Assembly (NCBI GenBank): GCA_900467685.1 | Contig: UBQX01000024.1 | Span: 1-64,000, forward strand | Length of the DNA stretch: 64,000 nt | Direction: 5' to 3' | From: Hyphomicrobiales bacterium | GTDB taxonomy: Bacteria > Pseudomonadota > Alphaproteobacteria > Rhizobiales > Rhizobiaceae | Shown here: one piece after another, positions 36,741-46,064 of the stretch | Layout: every line of letters starts with the position of its first letter | How positions within the stretch are numbered: the first letter of the stretch is position 1 | Notes under the pieces: model-generated | Seen by the model: only the letters and a program-made list of their open reading frames with translations | Databases searched by the model: none | What the model was told of the DNA's origin: nothing | Made by a program: the position numbers and the translations under genes

Positions 36741-39605
36741 TTACTCCGCCGCTTCCTTGTACTCTTCCACCGGCGGGCAGATGCAGAAGAGGTTGCGGTC
36801 GCCATAGACATTGTCGATGCGGTTGACGGGCGGCCAGTACTTGTCGACCCGGAAGGCGCCGGGCGGGAAGCAGCCCTGTTCGCGGCTATAGGGACGGTCC
36901 CATTCGCCGACGAGGTCTTCGACCGTGTGGGGTGCGTTCTTCAGGGGGTTGTTGAGCTTGTCCATCGTGCCATCTTCGATGGCCTGCGCTTCGGCGCGGA
37001 TCGACAGCATGGCGTCGCAGAAGCGGTCGATCTCGGCCTTGGTTTCAGATTCCGTCGGCTCGACCATCAGCGTGCCGGCAACCGGCCAGCTCATGGTCGG
37101 GGCATGGAAGCCGCAGTCGATGAGGCGCTTGGCGACATCGTCCACCGTGACCCCGGCGCTTGCTGCCAGCGGACGCGTGTCGAGGATGCATTCGTGTGCC
37201 ACGCGACCCTTGGCCGACTTGTAGAGCACGTCGTAAGCACCCTTGAGACGGGCGGCGATGTAGTTGGCGTTGAGGATGGCGACCTTGGTCGCCTGCGTCA
37301 GGCCTTCGCCGCCCATCATGAGGCAGTAGCTCCAGGAGATCGGCAGGATCGAGCCAGAGGCATAGGGTGCCGCCGAAACGGCACCGGCTTCGCCCGAGCG
37401 CGGATCGGTTGGCAGGAATGGGATGAGATGGCTCTTCACGCCGATCGGGCCCATGCCGGGACCGCCGCCGCCATGCGGGATGGCGAAGGTCTTGTGGAGG
37501 TTCAGGTGGCTGACGTCGGAGCCGATGTCGCCGGGGCGTGACAGGCCGACCATGGCGTTCATGTTGGCGCCGTCGAGATAGACCTGGCCGCCATGCTTGT
37601 GGGTGATCTCGCAGATCTCGCGCACCGTCTCCTCGAACACGCCATGCGTGGACGGATAGGTGATCATGGTGCAGGAGAGGTTTTCGGAATGCTCCTCGGC
37701 CTTGGCGCGGAAATCGGCAATGTCGATATCGCCGTTTTCGAGCACCGCGACCGGCACGACCGTCATGCCTGCCATTTGCGCGGAGGCGGGGTTGGTGCCA
37801 TGCGCCGAGGTCGGAATGAGGCAGATGTGGCGATGCGCGCCGCCGTTCGCCTTGTGATAGGCGCGGATGGTCAAGAGGCCGGCATATTCCCCTTGCGCAC
37901 CCGAATTCGGCTGCATGGAGAAGGCGTCATAGCCGGTGATCTGGCAAAGCTTGGCTTCCAGATCGGCGATCAGCGCGCGATAGCCTTCCGTCTGGTCTTC
38001 CGGCGCGAAGGGATGGATGTCGGCGAATTCGGGCCAGGTGATGGGCAGCATTTCTGCCGTGGCATTCAGTTTCATCGTGCAGGAGCCGAGCGGGATCATG
38101 GCCCGGTCGAGCGCCAGGTCGCGGTCGGCAAGGCGGCGGATATAGCGCGTCATTTCGCTTTCGGCGCGGTTCATGTGGAAGATCGGATGCGTGAGATATT
38201 CGGTCTTGCGCATGTTCTTCTCGGGCAGACGCCATTCCGGCGTCTTCGCCTCATCGACGGTCATGTCGCCGCCAAAGGCGCGCCAGACGGCTTCCAGCGC
38301 CCAGGGGCGGGTGCGCTCATCCAGCGTGATGCCGATCTTCGTCTCGCCGATGGCGCGCAGGTTGACGCCTTCCGCGACGGCTGCCTTGAGGATGACCTTC
38401 TGCAGGCCACCGACATCGACGGTGATCGTGTCGAAGAAGGTTTCCGGCTCGACCGTGAGGCCAAGCTTTTCGAGGCCCTCGGCCAGACGCACCGTCTTCT
38501 GGTGCACCGACTGGGCAATTGCCTTCAGGCCCTTCGGACCATGGAAGACGGCATACATGGAGGCCATGACGGCGAGCAGAACCTGCGCGGTGCAGATGTT
38601 CGACGTCGCCTTTTCGCGGCGGATATGCTGTTCGCGGGTCTGGAGCGACAGGCGATAGGCGCGGTTGCCGCGCGCATCGACCGAAACGCCGACAATGCGA
38701 CCGGGCATGGAGCGCTTCAGCGCGTCCTTCGCCGCCATATAGGCCGCATGCGGGCCACCGAAGCCCATGGGCACGCCGAAGCGCTGCGTCGAGCCGACAG
38801 CGATGTCCGCACCCATTTCGCCGGGAGACTTTAGCAGCGCCAGCGCCAGCGGGTCTGCAGCGACCACGGCGAGCGCCTGCGCCTGATGCAGGGCCTCGAT
38901 CTGTGGCGTGAAATCATGCACATGGCCATGGGTGCCGGGATACTGGAAGATCGCGCCGAAGACGGCGCCGGGCATCAGATCCTTGAGCGGATCGCCGACC
39001 TTGATCGACCAGCCGAAGGGTTCGGCGCGGGTTTTCAGAAGCGCGATGGTCTGCGGGTGGCAATTCTGATCCACGAAGAAGGTCAGCGCTTTGGACTTTG
39101 CGGAGCGCTGCGCCATTGCCATGGCTTCGGCGGCGGCGGTCGCTTCATCGAGCAGCGAGGCGTTGGAAATGTCGAGGCCGGTCAGGTCGCAGACCATGGT
39201 CTGGTAGTTGAGCAGTGCTTCGAGGCGGCCTTGCGAGATTTCCGGCTGGTAGGGCGTGTAGGCCGTGTACCAGGCGGGGTTTTCCAGAATGTTGCGCTGG
39301 ATGACAGGCGGCGTGATCGTGCCGTGATAGCCCTGGCCGATCAGCGACGTCAGGCGCTTGTTGCGGTTGGCGGTCTCGCGCATCAGATCGAGCGCTTCGC
39401 GTTCGGTGAGCGCCGGGCCCCAGGCGAGCGGTGCCTTGACGCGGATGGAGGCCGGAACCGTGTCGTCGATCATCGCATCGAGCGAGGGATAGCCGATGAC
39501 TTTGAGCATTTCGGCCATTTCCTCGGGCGAGGGGCCGATATGACGCCGGTTGGCAAAGTCATAGGGCTGGTAGTCCGTGAAGGTGAAATCGGCGTAACGG
39601 GTCAT
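36741..39605 (-). CDS. gcvP: glycine dehydrogenase (P protein of glycine cleavage)
   Basis: 954 residues, the usual single-chain size. The PLP lysine is in [19 protein letters not shown]; other hallmarks are [15 protein letters not shown] at the start, [12 protein letters not shown]-type segment ([20 protein letters not shown]), [10 protein letters not shown] and [16 protein letters not shown]. It decarboxylates glycine and passes aminomethyl to GcvH. ATG 39605 (MTRYADFTF) is chosen over the longer frame. It is the last gene of gcvT-gcvH-gcvP. Confidence 0.97.
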   Translation of the reverse strand: MTRYADFTFTDYQPYDFANRRHIGPSPEEMAEMLKVIGYPSLDAMIDDTVPASIRVKAPLAWGPALTEREALDLMRETANRNKRLTSLIGQGYHGTITPPVIQRNILENPAWYTAYTPYQPEISQGRLEALLNYQTMVCDLTGLDISNASLLDEATAAAEAMAMAQRSAKSKALTFFVDQNCHPQTIALLKTRAEPFGWSIKVGDPLKDLMPGAVFGAIFQYPGTHGHVHDFTPQIEALHQAQALAVVAADPLALALLKSPGEMGADIAVGSTQRFGVPMGFGGPHAAYMAAKDALKRSMPGRIVGVSVDARGNRAYRLSLQTREQHIRREKATSNICTAQVLLAVMASMYAVFHGPKGLKAIAQSVHQKTVRLAEGLEKLGLTVEPETFFDTITVDVGGLQKVILKAAVAEGVNLRAIGETKIGITLDERTRPWALEAVWRAFGGDMTVDEAKTPEWRLPEKNMRKTEYLTHPIFHMNRAESEMTRYIRRLADRDLALDRAMIPLGSCTMKLNATAEMLPITWPEFADIHPFAPEDQTEGYRALIADLEAKLCQITGYDAFSMQPNSGAQGEYAGLLTIRAYHKANGGAHRHICLIPTSAHGTNPASAQMAGMTVVPVAVLENGDIDIADFRAKAEEHSENLSCTMITYPSTHGVFEETVREICEITHKHGGQVYLDGANMNAMVGLSRPGDIGSDVSHLNLHKTFAIPHGGGGPGMGPIGVKSHLIPFLPTDPRSGEAGAVSAAPYASGSILPISWSYCLMMGGEGLTQATKVAILNANYIAARLKGAYDVLYKSAKGRVAHECILDTRPLAASAGVTVDDVAKRLIDCGFHAPTMSWPVAGTLMVEPTESETKAEIDRFCDAMLSIRAEAQAIEDGTMDKLNNPLKNAPHTVEDLVGEWDRPYSREQGCFPPGAFRVDKYWPPVNRIDNVYGDRNLFCICPPVEEYKEAAE

Positions 39606-39679
39606 CGGCTTGGGTTCCGCAATGTTTTCAGTTGGGGAGCGGGCTCCGGGAGTGTGTTGTTCCCGGAGCAAGAAGCGTC

Positions 39680-40042
39680 TCAGGCGATCAGCGCCTCATA
39701 GGCTGCCTTGTCGAGCAGTGCTGCGGCATCGGCCGGGTTGGCGAGCTTCAGCTTAAAGAACCAGGCAGCGCCTTCAGGATCCGAGCCGACCAGCGACGGG
39801 TCGTCGACGATGGCCTGATTGACTTCCACGATCTCGCCGTCGAGCGGGCAATAGACTTCCGAAGCGGCCTTGACGGACTCGACGGTTGCGGCGGCGGCGC
39901 CCTTGGCGAAGGTTGCGCCTGCTTCCGGCAGTTCGACGAAGACGAGATCGCCGAGCTGTTCGGAGGCGTGGGTGGTGATGCCGACGGTGGCAACGTCACC
40001 CTCAACGAGCAGCCATTCGTGTTCTTCGGTGAATTTCAGCAT
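39680..40042 (-). CDS. gcvH: glycine cleavage H protein
   Basis: 120 residues. The lipoyl-lysine motif [20 protein letters not shown] is complete, with the modified lysine in the VKA triad; [20 protein letters not shown] starts the family fold. It carries the aminomethyl group between the P and T proteins. Strong ribosome site AAAGGGGAAATCC. It lies 21 bp after gcvT. Confidence 0.97.
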   Translation of the reverse strand: MLKFTEEHEWLLVEGDVATVGITTHASEQLGDLVFVELPEAGATFAKGAAAATVESVKAASEVYCPLDGEIVEVNQAIVDDPSLVGSDPEGAAWFFKLKLANPADAAALLDKAAYEALIA

Positions 40043-40063
40043 GGATTTCCCCTTTATTTGAGA

Positions 40064-41203
40064 TCAGCGCTTGTAGCCGGGTGTGATGAAAGGAAGGGCG
40101 GAGACGGTGACGGGCAGGTATTTGCCGCGAACTTCCGCGTAGAGGGTCGTGCCGGTGGCGGCAAAGTCGGCGGCGACATAGCCCATGGCGACCGGGCCTT
40201 CGACCGTCGGGCCAAAGCCGCCGGAGGTGACTTCGCCGACCTTTTGGCTGCCTGCCTCATCGGCAAACAGCGCAGTATGTCCACGGACCGGAGCCTTGCC
40301 TTCGGGCTTCAGGCCGACGCGCAGGCGGGTGACGCCAGCATCCAGACCTTTTAGAACAGCGTCCGCACCCGGAAAGCCACCGGCGCGGGCGCCACCGGTG
40401 CGGCGCACCTTCTGGATCGCCCAGTTGAGCGCGGCTTCCGCCGGCGTCGTGGTCGTGTCGATATCGTTGCCATAGAGGCAGAGACCGGCTTCGAGGCGCA
40501 GAGAATCGCGCGCGCCAAGCCCGATCGGCATGACGCCGTCGATGGCGAGGAGCGCGCGGGCCAGTTCCTCGGCCTTCTCGTTCGGGACGGAGATTTCATA
40601 GCCGTCCTCGCCGGAATAGCCGGAGCGGGAGACGATGCAGTCGGTGCCGGCTAGCTTCACGGTCGCGACATCCATGAATTTCATGGCGGCGGTTTCGGGC
40701 GCGAGGCTGGCGAGCGCTGCTTCCGCTTTCGGGCCCTGCAGCGCGATCAGAGCGCGTTCGGGCAGCGGTGTGACGGTGCAGGTATTGCCGATCTGCTTTT
40801 CCAGATGGGCGAAATCGGCGTCCTTGCAGGCGGCGTTGACGACGACGAAGAAGTGGTCGCCGCGATTGACGATCATCAGGTCGTCGAGAATACCGCCGGT
40901 TTTGTTGGTGAAGAGCGCATAGCGCTGGCGGCCGGGGGCGAGGCCGAGGACATCGACAGGCACGAGGGTTTCGAGCGCCCTGGCAGCGTCGGCATTATCG
41001 CCCGACTTCGCCTTCACGATGACCTGGCCCATGTGGGAGACATCGAAGAGCCCGGCGGCGGCGCGCGTGTGCAGGTGTTCCTTCAGCACGCCAGCCGGAT
41101 ATTGCACCGGCATGTCATAGCCGGCGAACGGCACCATGCGGGCGCCAAGCTCCAGATGGAGCGCATGAAGCGGGGTCTTTTGCAGATCTGTCTCGGCGCT
41201 CAA
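40064..41203 (-). CDS. gcvT: aminomethyltransferase (T protein of glycine cleavage)
   Basis: 379 residues. It shows LHLELGARMVPFAGYDMPVQ at the start, FDVSHMGQ, SRSGYSGEDGYEISVP and LRLEAGLCLYGNDID, which form the folate-binding site. It transfers the methylene group to tetrahydrofolate and releases ammonia. TTG 41203 behind GGAGA is the best start; an in-frame TTG lies at 41221. It is the first gene of the operon, directly behind the glycine riboswitch. Confidence 0.95.
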   Translation of the reverse strand: MSAETDLQKTPLHALHLELGARMVPFAGYDMPVQYPAGVLKEHLHTRAAAGLFDVSHMGQVIVKAKSGDNADAARALETLVPVDVLGLAPGRQRYALFTNKTGGILDDLMIVNRGDHFFVVVNAACKDADFAHLEKQIGNTCTVTPLPERALIALQGPKAEAALASLAPETAAMKFMDVATVKLAGTDCIVSRSGYSGEDGYEISVPNEKAEELARALLAIDGVMPIGLGARDSLRLEAGLCLYGNDIDTTTTPAEAALNWAIQKVRRTGGARAGGFPGADAVLKGLDAGVTRLRVGLKPEGKAPVRGHTALFADEAGSQKVGEVTSGGFGPTVEGPVAMGYVAADFAATGTTLYAEVRGKYLPVTVSALPFITPGYKR

Positions 41204-41277
41204 GAGCGGGTCTCCGGGCAAGGGCGTGATTACGCCGGCTCATTCGATTGGGCGCGGATGCGCCGGTTTCTCCTTGA

Positions 41278-41440
41278 GCCCCCTCTGTCCCTTTGCCTGA
41301 GATTGTTATCCCTTCGGCATGCGGTTTCCCGCCATTCTCCAGAGTGCAGTTCTGATCCGTTGGTCCTTTGGCCTGAGAGTTTCCGGGGCGGTTGCTCCTT
41401 CGGCACCAGTCGAGTGTTCGACCAGATTCTCCCAACGGGA
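41278..41440 (-). promoter_or_regulatory. tandem glycine riboswitch upstream of gcvT
   Basis: On the minus strand two aptamers follow each other. First: TTGGGAGAATCTGG, GGTGCCGAAGGAGCAA and AACTCTCAGGCCAAAGGACC. Second: CTCTGGAGAATGG, CATGCCGAAGGGATAACAA, and ATCTCAGGCAAAGGGACAGAG. These are the conserved GCCGAAGG and CUCAGGCAAAAGGAC blocks of each glycine aptamer. The gcv operon is the standard target. The distance to the gcvT start is about 75 nt. Confidence 0.95.
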
Positions 41441-41447
41441 TGTGCCA

Positions 41448-41475
41448 ATTATTTGGTCGGGATGGCATTTGACAA
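41448..41475 (-). promoter_or_regulatory. gcv operon promoter
   Basis: On the minus strand TTGTCA (41470-41475), 16 nt, then AATAAT (41448-41453) form a good housekeeping promoter. The start point would fall near 41441, at the 5' end of the glycine riboswitch. Confidence 0.6.
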
Positions 41476-41600
41476 GAGGGAAATGGCGTTGTGACACAAA
41501 AAAATGTCGCAACAGAACTTCGCATCAACGCCAGCGAGCGCGGCATCGCTGCCACGCTGGTTCCAAAATGCCAAAAGCGCACGTCCGCTTTTACTTGCCG

Positions 41601-41882
41601 TTACTTGCCGTGACCGTTGTCCAGATATGCAGCCGTCGCGTGCTGGGGCGTCGTCTGCGGCACCTTGTGATGGGTGGCGGTCAGGAATGTCAGGGCCAGT
41701 GATGGTGGATGCACCAATTGCAAAAGCGACCGATCGGCGATGTCTCCATCGGCGATAGCCTTGGCATGCCAGTCTTCGATGGCTGCCGCCATCGGATTGA
41801 ACGTCGCGGTCCGAACTGCTGCCTTGTAGTTGTCACTGACAGCTGCAGCGGTCGGGGCCGACACCGTGATTACCTGTGCCAT
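41601..41882 (-). CDS. hypothetical protein
   Basis: 93 residues with no family I recognise and no membrane segment. It has a Thr/Ala/His-rich composition (TATFNPMAAAIEDWHAKAIA, then SLALTFLTATHHKVPQTTPQ). AGGACA precedes the ATG at a suitable distance, and the upstream region is AT-rich compared with the neighbours. It stands alone between the gcv riboswitch and the glyoxalase-like gene. It may be real and lineage-specific, or a chance frame. Confidence 0.4.
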   Translation of the reverse strand: MAQVITVSAPTAAAVSDNYKAAVRTATFNPMAAAIEDWHAKAIADGDIADRSLLQLVHPPSLALTFLTATHHKVPQTTPQHATAAYLDNGHGK

Positions 41883-42107
41883 GTTCGATTGTCCTGTGCT
41901 TGAGGACCCTCTGTTTCATTGACAGGTACAGATTAGCGCAACTTCTATTATGTGCCGTAAAACAACTTAGTAAAGTTTTAGATAATACTAATTCGTTTCT
42001 CTTGCCGTTGTTTACGAGTGTGGCGAGGCAAAACTTGGACTCCACTGTGGTCTTGAATTCTGCGCGGGAACGTTGCACATCAGGCGCGACGAAAGAGAGG
42101 TTCCGCG

Positions 42108-42992
42108 ATGTCCGGTTCGAGAGCGATCGATCATCTTGTTCTGGCCGTGACGGATCTTGTGGTCGCGCGGGCGCGGCTGAACTCGCTGGGTTTCACCGTT
42201 GCGCCGGATGCGCGCCATCCCTTTGGTACTGAAAATGCTTGTGTTTTCCTGGAGGACGGGACCTATCTGGAGCCGCTGGCAATTGGCTCTGATGCCGATA
42301 GTCTAGCGTCGGCGTGCGCCGGCAACGTTTTTACGGCACGCGACCGAGCGTTCCGGTTCCGTCATGGACCGGAAGGGCTTGAGGCCGTTGTTTTCCAGAC
42401 GCCGGACGCTGAGGCCGATCATCAGGCCTATGAGGAAGCCGGGTTTTCGGCCGGTCGCATGTTGGACTTCTCGCGCCCCTTCCGCACGCCGGATGGCGCG
42501 GAAAGTGTTGCTTCCTTCCGGCTCGCCTTTGCCGCCGATCTGCGTTCGCCGGATTTCTACGCCTTCACCTGCCAGCGCATCAACTCGCCCGCTGCGGACC
42601 GTGCGGCGCTGATGGCGCATGAGAATGGCGTGACCGGATTGGCCGGCGTGACGCTCTGCGAGCCGCATCCACAGGATTTCACCGGTTTTCTGGGGGTTGT
42701 CTCGCTGGGCGGTCGGCCCGAGTTGATCGGAGACGATCTTGAAATGCCGGCGGGCGACGCAAGTCTCTCTGTGGTGACGCATTCCGAATTCGAAGCCCGG
42801 TTCGGCCGGAAATATTGCGGTCATGCGCGCGGTTTAAGAGGCCGGGCGGTTTCGTTTCATGTCGCCTCGCTTGCAGAGACGGCAACACTTTTGCGCCGCA
42901 ATGGCGTGGTTCACGAGACGATCGGCAAGAGGCTGGTTGTCCCCGAGGCGTCCGGGCAGGGCGTTCTCTATAGCTTTGAGGAACAGGCATGA
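42108..42992 (+). CDS. glyoxalase-like (VOC fold) protein
   Basis: 294 residues. It starts [20 protein letters not shown], the classic first strand of a glyoxalase/VOC fold with a metal-ligand histidine, and continues [20 protein letters not shown]. Its length and two-part layout match the single-chain Glyoxalase_3-like group of unknown substrate. GAGAGGTTCCGCG precedes the start. It overlaps kdsA by 4 bp (ATGA), so the two are co-transcribed. Confidence 0.8.
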   Translation: MSGSRAIDHLVLAVTDLVVARARLNSLGFTVAPDARHPFGTENACVFLEDGTYLEPLAIGSDADSLASACAGNVFTARDRAFRFRHGPEGLEAVVFQTPDAEADHQAYEEAGFSAGRMLDFSRPFRTPDGAESVASFRLAFAADLRSPDFYAFTCQRINSPAADRAALMAHENGVTGLAGVTLCEPHPQDFTGFLGVVSLGGRPELIGDDLEMPAGDASLSVVTHSEFEARFGRKYCGHARGLRGRAVSFHVASLAETATLLRRNGVVHETIGKRLVVPEASGQGVLYSFEEQA

Positions 42993-43837
42993 CTGACGTG
43001 AAGACCAATGCGAGCGTGACGATCGGCTCGGGCGCGGGTGCTGTGATATTCTCCAACACCGGCCGCCTGTCGCTGATCGCTGGCCCGTGCCAGATGGAAA
43101 GCCGCGACCATGCCTATCAGATCGCCGGCGCCCTGAAGGAGATCTGCGCCAAGCTGAATATAGGCCTCGTCTACAAGTCGTCCTTCGACAAGGCGAACCG
43201 CACCTCGCTCTCGGCCGGCCGCGGCATCGGGCTTGAGAAGGCGATGGAGGTGTTTGCCGACCTGAAGAAGGATTTCGGCTTCCCGGTCATCACCGACATA
43301 CACACCGAAGAGCAATGTGCGATCGTTGCCCAGACCGTGGATGTCCTGCAGATCCCGGCCTTCCTCTGCCGCCAGACCGACCTTCTGGTCGCAGCCGCCA
43401 AGACCGGCAAGGCGATCAATGTGAAGAAGGGGCAGTTCCTCGCCCCCTGGGACATGAAGAATGTGCTTAACAAGCTGAACGCCAGCGGCAATCCGAATGT
43501 GCTGCTGTGCGAGCGCGGGGCCTCCTTCGGCTACAACACGCTGGTCTCCGACATGCGCTCGCTGCCGATCATGGCGGCCATGGGCGCGCCGGTGGTTTTC
43601 GATGCCACGCATTCCGTGCAGCAGCCGGGCGGGCAGGGCGGCTCCACGGGCGGCCAGCGTGAATTCGTCGAGACGCTGGCGCGGGCGGCGGTTGCCGTGG
43701 GTGTCGCCGGCCTCTTCATCGAGACGCATGAGGACCCCGACCATGCGCCCTCCGACGGTCCGAACATGGTGCATCTGAAGGACATGCCGCGGCTTCTCGA
43801 GAAGCTGCTTGCCTTCGACGCCGTCGCCAAGGGCTGA
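42989..43837 (+). CDS. kdsA: 3-deoxy-8-phosphooctulonate synthase
   Basis: 282 residues. Motifs include [68 protein letters not shown]-like [14 protein letters not shown], and FIETHEDPD. KdsA condenses arabinose-5-phosphate with phosphoenolpyruvate to KDO-8-phosphate, the inner-core sugar of lipopolysaccharide. Cytoplasmic. The 4-bp overlap with the VOC gene puts it second in that operon. Confidence 0.96.
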   Translation: MTDVKTNASVTIGSGAGAVIFSNTGRLSLIAGPCQMESRDHAYQIAGALKEICAKLNIGLVYKSSFDKANRTSLSAGRGIGLEKAMEVFADLKKDFGFPVITDIHTEEQCAIVAQTVDVLQIPAFLCRQTDLLVAAAKTGKAINVKKGQFLAPWDMKNVLNKLNASGNPNVLLCERGASFGYNTLVSDMRSLPIMAAMGAPVVFDATHSVQQPGGQGGSTGGQREFVETLARAAVAVGVAGLFIETHEDPDHAPSDGPNMVHLKDMPRLLEKLLAFDAVAKG

Positions 43838-43841
43838 CGGG

Positions 43842-44597
43842 TTGCGCTGGCGGCGTGTTCTGGGGCTGGCGGCGGGTCTTTTCGCCGCCACACCGCTCGC
43901 CGCGCATGCGACGGCCAATTGCGAATGGGCCGGCTATCTCGGCAACGACTACGCCGTCTGCATCTTCGATCCGGCGAAGGACAATATTCGGCTCTTTAAT
44001 GCTGATGCGCAAGGCAAGCCCTATGGTGGGTTCCGGGCGCTCGGGCGCGATGTCTGGCTCTCCGGCAAGCATGTCATCCGCTTCGCGATGAATGCCGGCA
44101 TGTACCATTCGGACTTGAGCCCGGTCGGCTTGCATATCGAAGAGGGCGTGGAGAAGCACGGGATCGTGCGCGGCGGCGGATGGGGCAATTTCTTCCTGCG
44201 GCCCAACGGCGTCTTCTATATCGACAAGGACGGCAAGGCGGGCGTCATGGAGACGGAAGCCTATGCGGCAAGCGGCCTCCAGCCAAGGCTTGCCACGCAG
44301 TCCGGCCCCATGCTCGTCATAGACGGGCAGATCCACCCGGCCTTCCTGCCGCAAAGCGACAGCCTGAAACTGCGCAACGGCGTCGGCGTTGACGACAAGG
44401 GCAGGGTGGTGTTCGTCGTGACCAAAGGCCCGGTGCGCTTCTACGACTTCGCCATCTTCTATCGCGACGTTCTGAACTGCCGGAACGCGCTGTTTCTCGA
44501 CGGGTCGATCTCCAGCATGATGGTGCCGGCCTGGGGCCGCCGTGACGAGAGCGATCCGCTGGGGCCGATCATCGCCGTCACCGACAGCCTGCCTTGA
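43842..44597 (+). CDS. DUF2233/phosphodiester-glycosidase-like secreted protein
   Basis: 251 residues from TTG 43842; a TTG at 43809 inside the kdsA end is the other candidate. A basic start and hydrophobic stretch (RRVLGLAAGLFAATPLAAHA) is a signal peptide. The mature part has FAMNAGMYHSDLSPVGLHIE, RGGGWGNFFLRPNGVFYI, SGPMLVIDGQIHPAF and FLDGSISSM, typical of the DUF2233/NAGPA fold. Its cell-envelope substrate is unknown. It is directly downstream of kdsA and convergent with the DUF815 gene, with abutting stops. Confidence 0.82.
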   Translation: MRWRRVLGLAAGLFAATPLAAHATANCEWAGYLGNDYAVCIFDPAKDNIRLFNADAQGKPYGGFRALGRDVWLSGKHVIRFAMNAGMYHSDLSPVGLHIEEGVEKHGIVRGGGWGNFFLRPNGVFYIDKDGKAGVMETEAYAASGLQPRLATQSGPMLVIDGQIHPAFLPQSDSLKLRNGVGVDDKGRVVFVVTKGPVRFYDFAIFYRDVLNCRNALFLDGSISSMMVPAWGRRDESDPLGPIIAVTDSLP

Positions 44598-45464
44598 TCA
44601 GCCCAGCGCCTTGCCCTGACGCCCTGCCTCGTCCTGGACGAACTGCCACGCCACGCGTCCAGAGCGTGCGCCGCGCGTCGTTGCCCATTCGAGCGCCCGG
44701 TGATGCAGATCCTCGCGGCTGCCTTCCAGCGCAAAATGCGCTGCATAGCCGTCGATCATGCCGAGATAGTCTTCCTGGCTGCATTTGTGGAAGCCGAGCC
44801 AGAGGCCGAAGCGGTCGGAAAGCGAGACCTTCTCTTCCACCGCTTCCGACGGATTGATCGCCGTCGATTGCTCGTTCTCGATCATGTTGCGCGGGAGGAG
44901 ATGCCGGCGATTGGACGTGGCATAGAAGATGACGTTGTCCGGGCGTCCTTCGATTCCTCCATCGAGGGCGGCCTTCAGCGACTTGTAGGACGTGTCGTCA
45001 TGGTCGAAGGACAGGTCGTCGCAATAGAGGATGACACGGACCGGGCTTGTGCGAAGGATCTCCATCAGCGCCGGCAGCGTGTTGATGTCCTCGCGGTGGA
45101 TTTCCACGAGTTTCAGTTTGAAGTCCGGGTTTTCGCAAAGCCGCGCGTGCACGGCCTTGACGAGCGAGGACTTGCCCATGCCACGCGCGCCCCAAAGGAG
45201 CACATTGTTGGCCGGGAAACCGTCTGCAAAACGCTTGGTGTTCTCGAAAAGAATGTCGCGGACATGATCGACGCTGTGGATCAGTTCCAGTTTCACGCGG
45301 TTCGGGCGGCTGACGGGTTGCAGGAAGCTGCGGGCAGGCGACCAGACGAAGCAGTCGGCGGCCGACCAGTCATTTTCCGCAGGCTTGGGCCCCGCGATTC
45401 TTTCCAGCGCCTCGCGCAGCTGCCGGATTTCGATGAGAAGTTCGCGCGTCGTTTCGTCCGACAT
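44598..45464 (-). CDS. DUF815 AAA-type ATP-binding protein
   Basis: 288 residues. Walker A is in LLWGARGMGKSSLVKA and Walker B in VRVILYCDDLSFDHDD; the sensor region is VIFYATSNRRHLLPR, which fits the DUF815/COG2607 AAA family. After it comes VSLSDRFGLWLGFHKCSQEDYL. The family's role is not established. ATG 45464 has CAAGGAGGAAACGGC upstream. The gene stands alone, divergent from yajC. Confidence 0.87.
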   Translation of the reverse strand: MSDETTRELLIEIRQLREALERIAGPKPAENDWSAADCFVWSPARSFLQPVSRPNRVKLELIHSVDHVRDILFENTKRFADGFPANNVLLWGARGMGKSSLVKAVHARLCENPDFKLKLVEIHREDINTLPALMEILRTSPVRVILYCDDLSFDHDDTSYKSLKAALDGGIEGRPDNVIFYATSNRRHLLPRNMIENEQSTAINPSEAVEEKVSLSDRFGLWLGFHKCSQEDYLGMIDGYAAHFALEGSREDLHHRALEWATTRGARSGRVAWQFVQDEAGRQGKALG

Positions 45465-45657
45465 GCCGTTTCCTCCTTGGTATTCTTCGGTTTTGCCGGG
45501 CCTAACATGCGGCAATTTTGGCCGAAAGGTCGATATGTCCGGAAAACGTTCGCAGGGAGTAGCTATTTGTTGCATTCGTGAGTGCGAACACTATATTCCG
45601 GCGGCTTGAGACCAGGGGCGGCAATCGCGCTCCACACATGAATTGCAAGGAGTTTTC

Positions 45658-46005
45658 ATGTTCTTCACCGAAGCATTCGCCCAGAGCGCTGCCGCGCCCA
45701 CAGCAGGTGGCGGCCCGGCCGAGATCCTGCTTTCGATCGCGCCCTTCCTCCTGATCTTCGTCGTCATGTATTTCCTGATCATCCGGCCGCAGCGGACCCA
45801 GCTGAAGCGCCGCGAAGAGATGCTGAACAATGTGCGTCGCGGCGACCAGGTCGTGACCGGTGGCGGCATCCTGGGCAAGGTGACCAAGGTGTTTGAAGAC
45901 GAGAAGGAAGTCGAAGTCGAGATCGCAGACGGCGTGAAGATCCGCGTCATCCGCTCGCTGATTTCCGAGGTTCGCGTCAAGGGCGAGCCTGTCGCCAAGC
46001 AGTGA
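45658..46005 (+). CDS. yajC: preprotein translocase subunit YajC
   Basis: 115 residues. One membrane segment (ILLSIAPFLLIFVVMYFLII, about 25-44) is followed by RPQRTQLKRREEMLNNVRRG and a small basic C-terminal domain (DQVVTGGGILGKVTKV). YajC assembles with SecDF at the Sec translocon. CAAGGAG lies before ATG 45658. It is 59 bp ahead of secDF with a hairpin between. Confidence 0.95.
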   Translation: MFFTEAFAQSAAAPTAGGGPAEILLSIAPFLLIFVVMYFLIIRPQRTQLKRREEMLNNVRRGDQVVTGGGILGKVTKVFEDEKEVEVEIADGVKIRVIRSLISEVRVKGEPVAKQ

Positions 46006-46011
46006 CATTTC

Positions 46012-46046
46012 GCCCGTCCGGCTCAAGCCGGGCGGGCTTCTTCTTC
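46012..46046 (+). terminator. hairpin with T-rich tail between yajC and secDF
   Basis: GCCCGTCCGGC pairs with GCCGGGCGGGC around a TCAA loop (46012-46037), followed by TTCTTCTTCT. It is terminator-like but lies inside an operon, so it probably acts as a partial terminator or RNA-processing structure. Confidence 0.6.
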
Positions 46047-46064
46047 TGAAAGCCCGAGAGTGCC

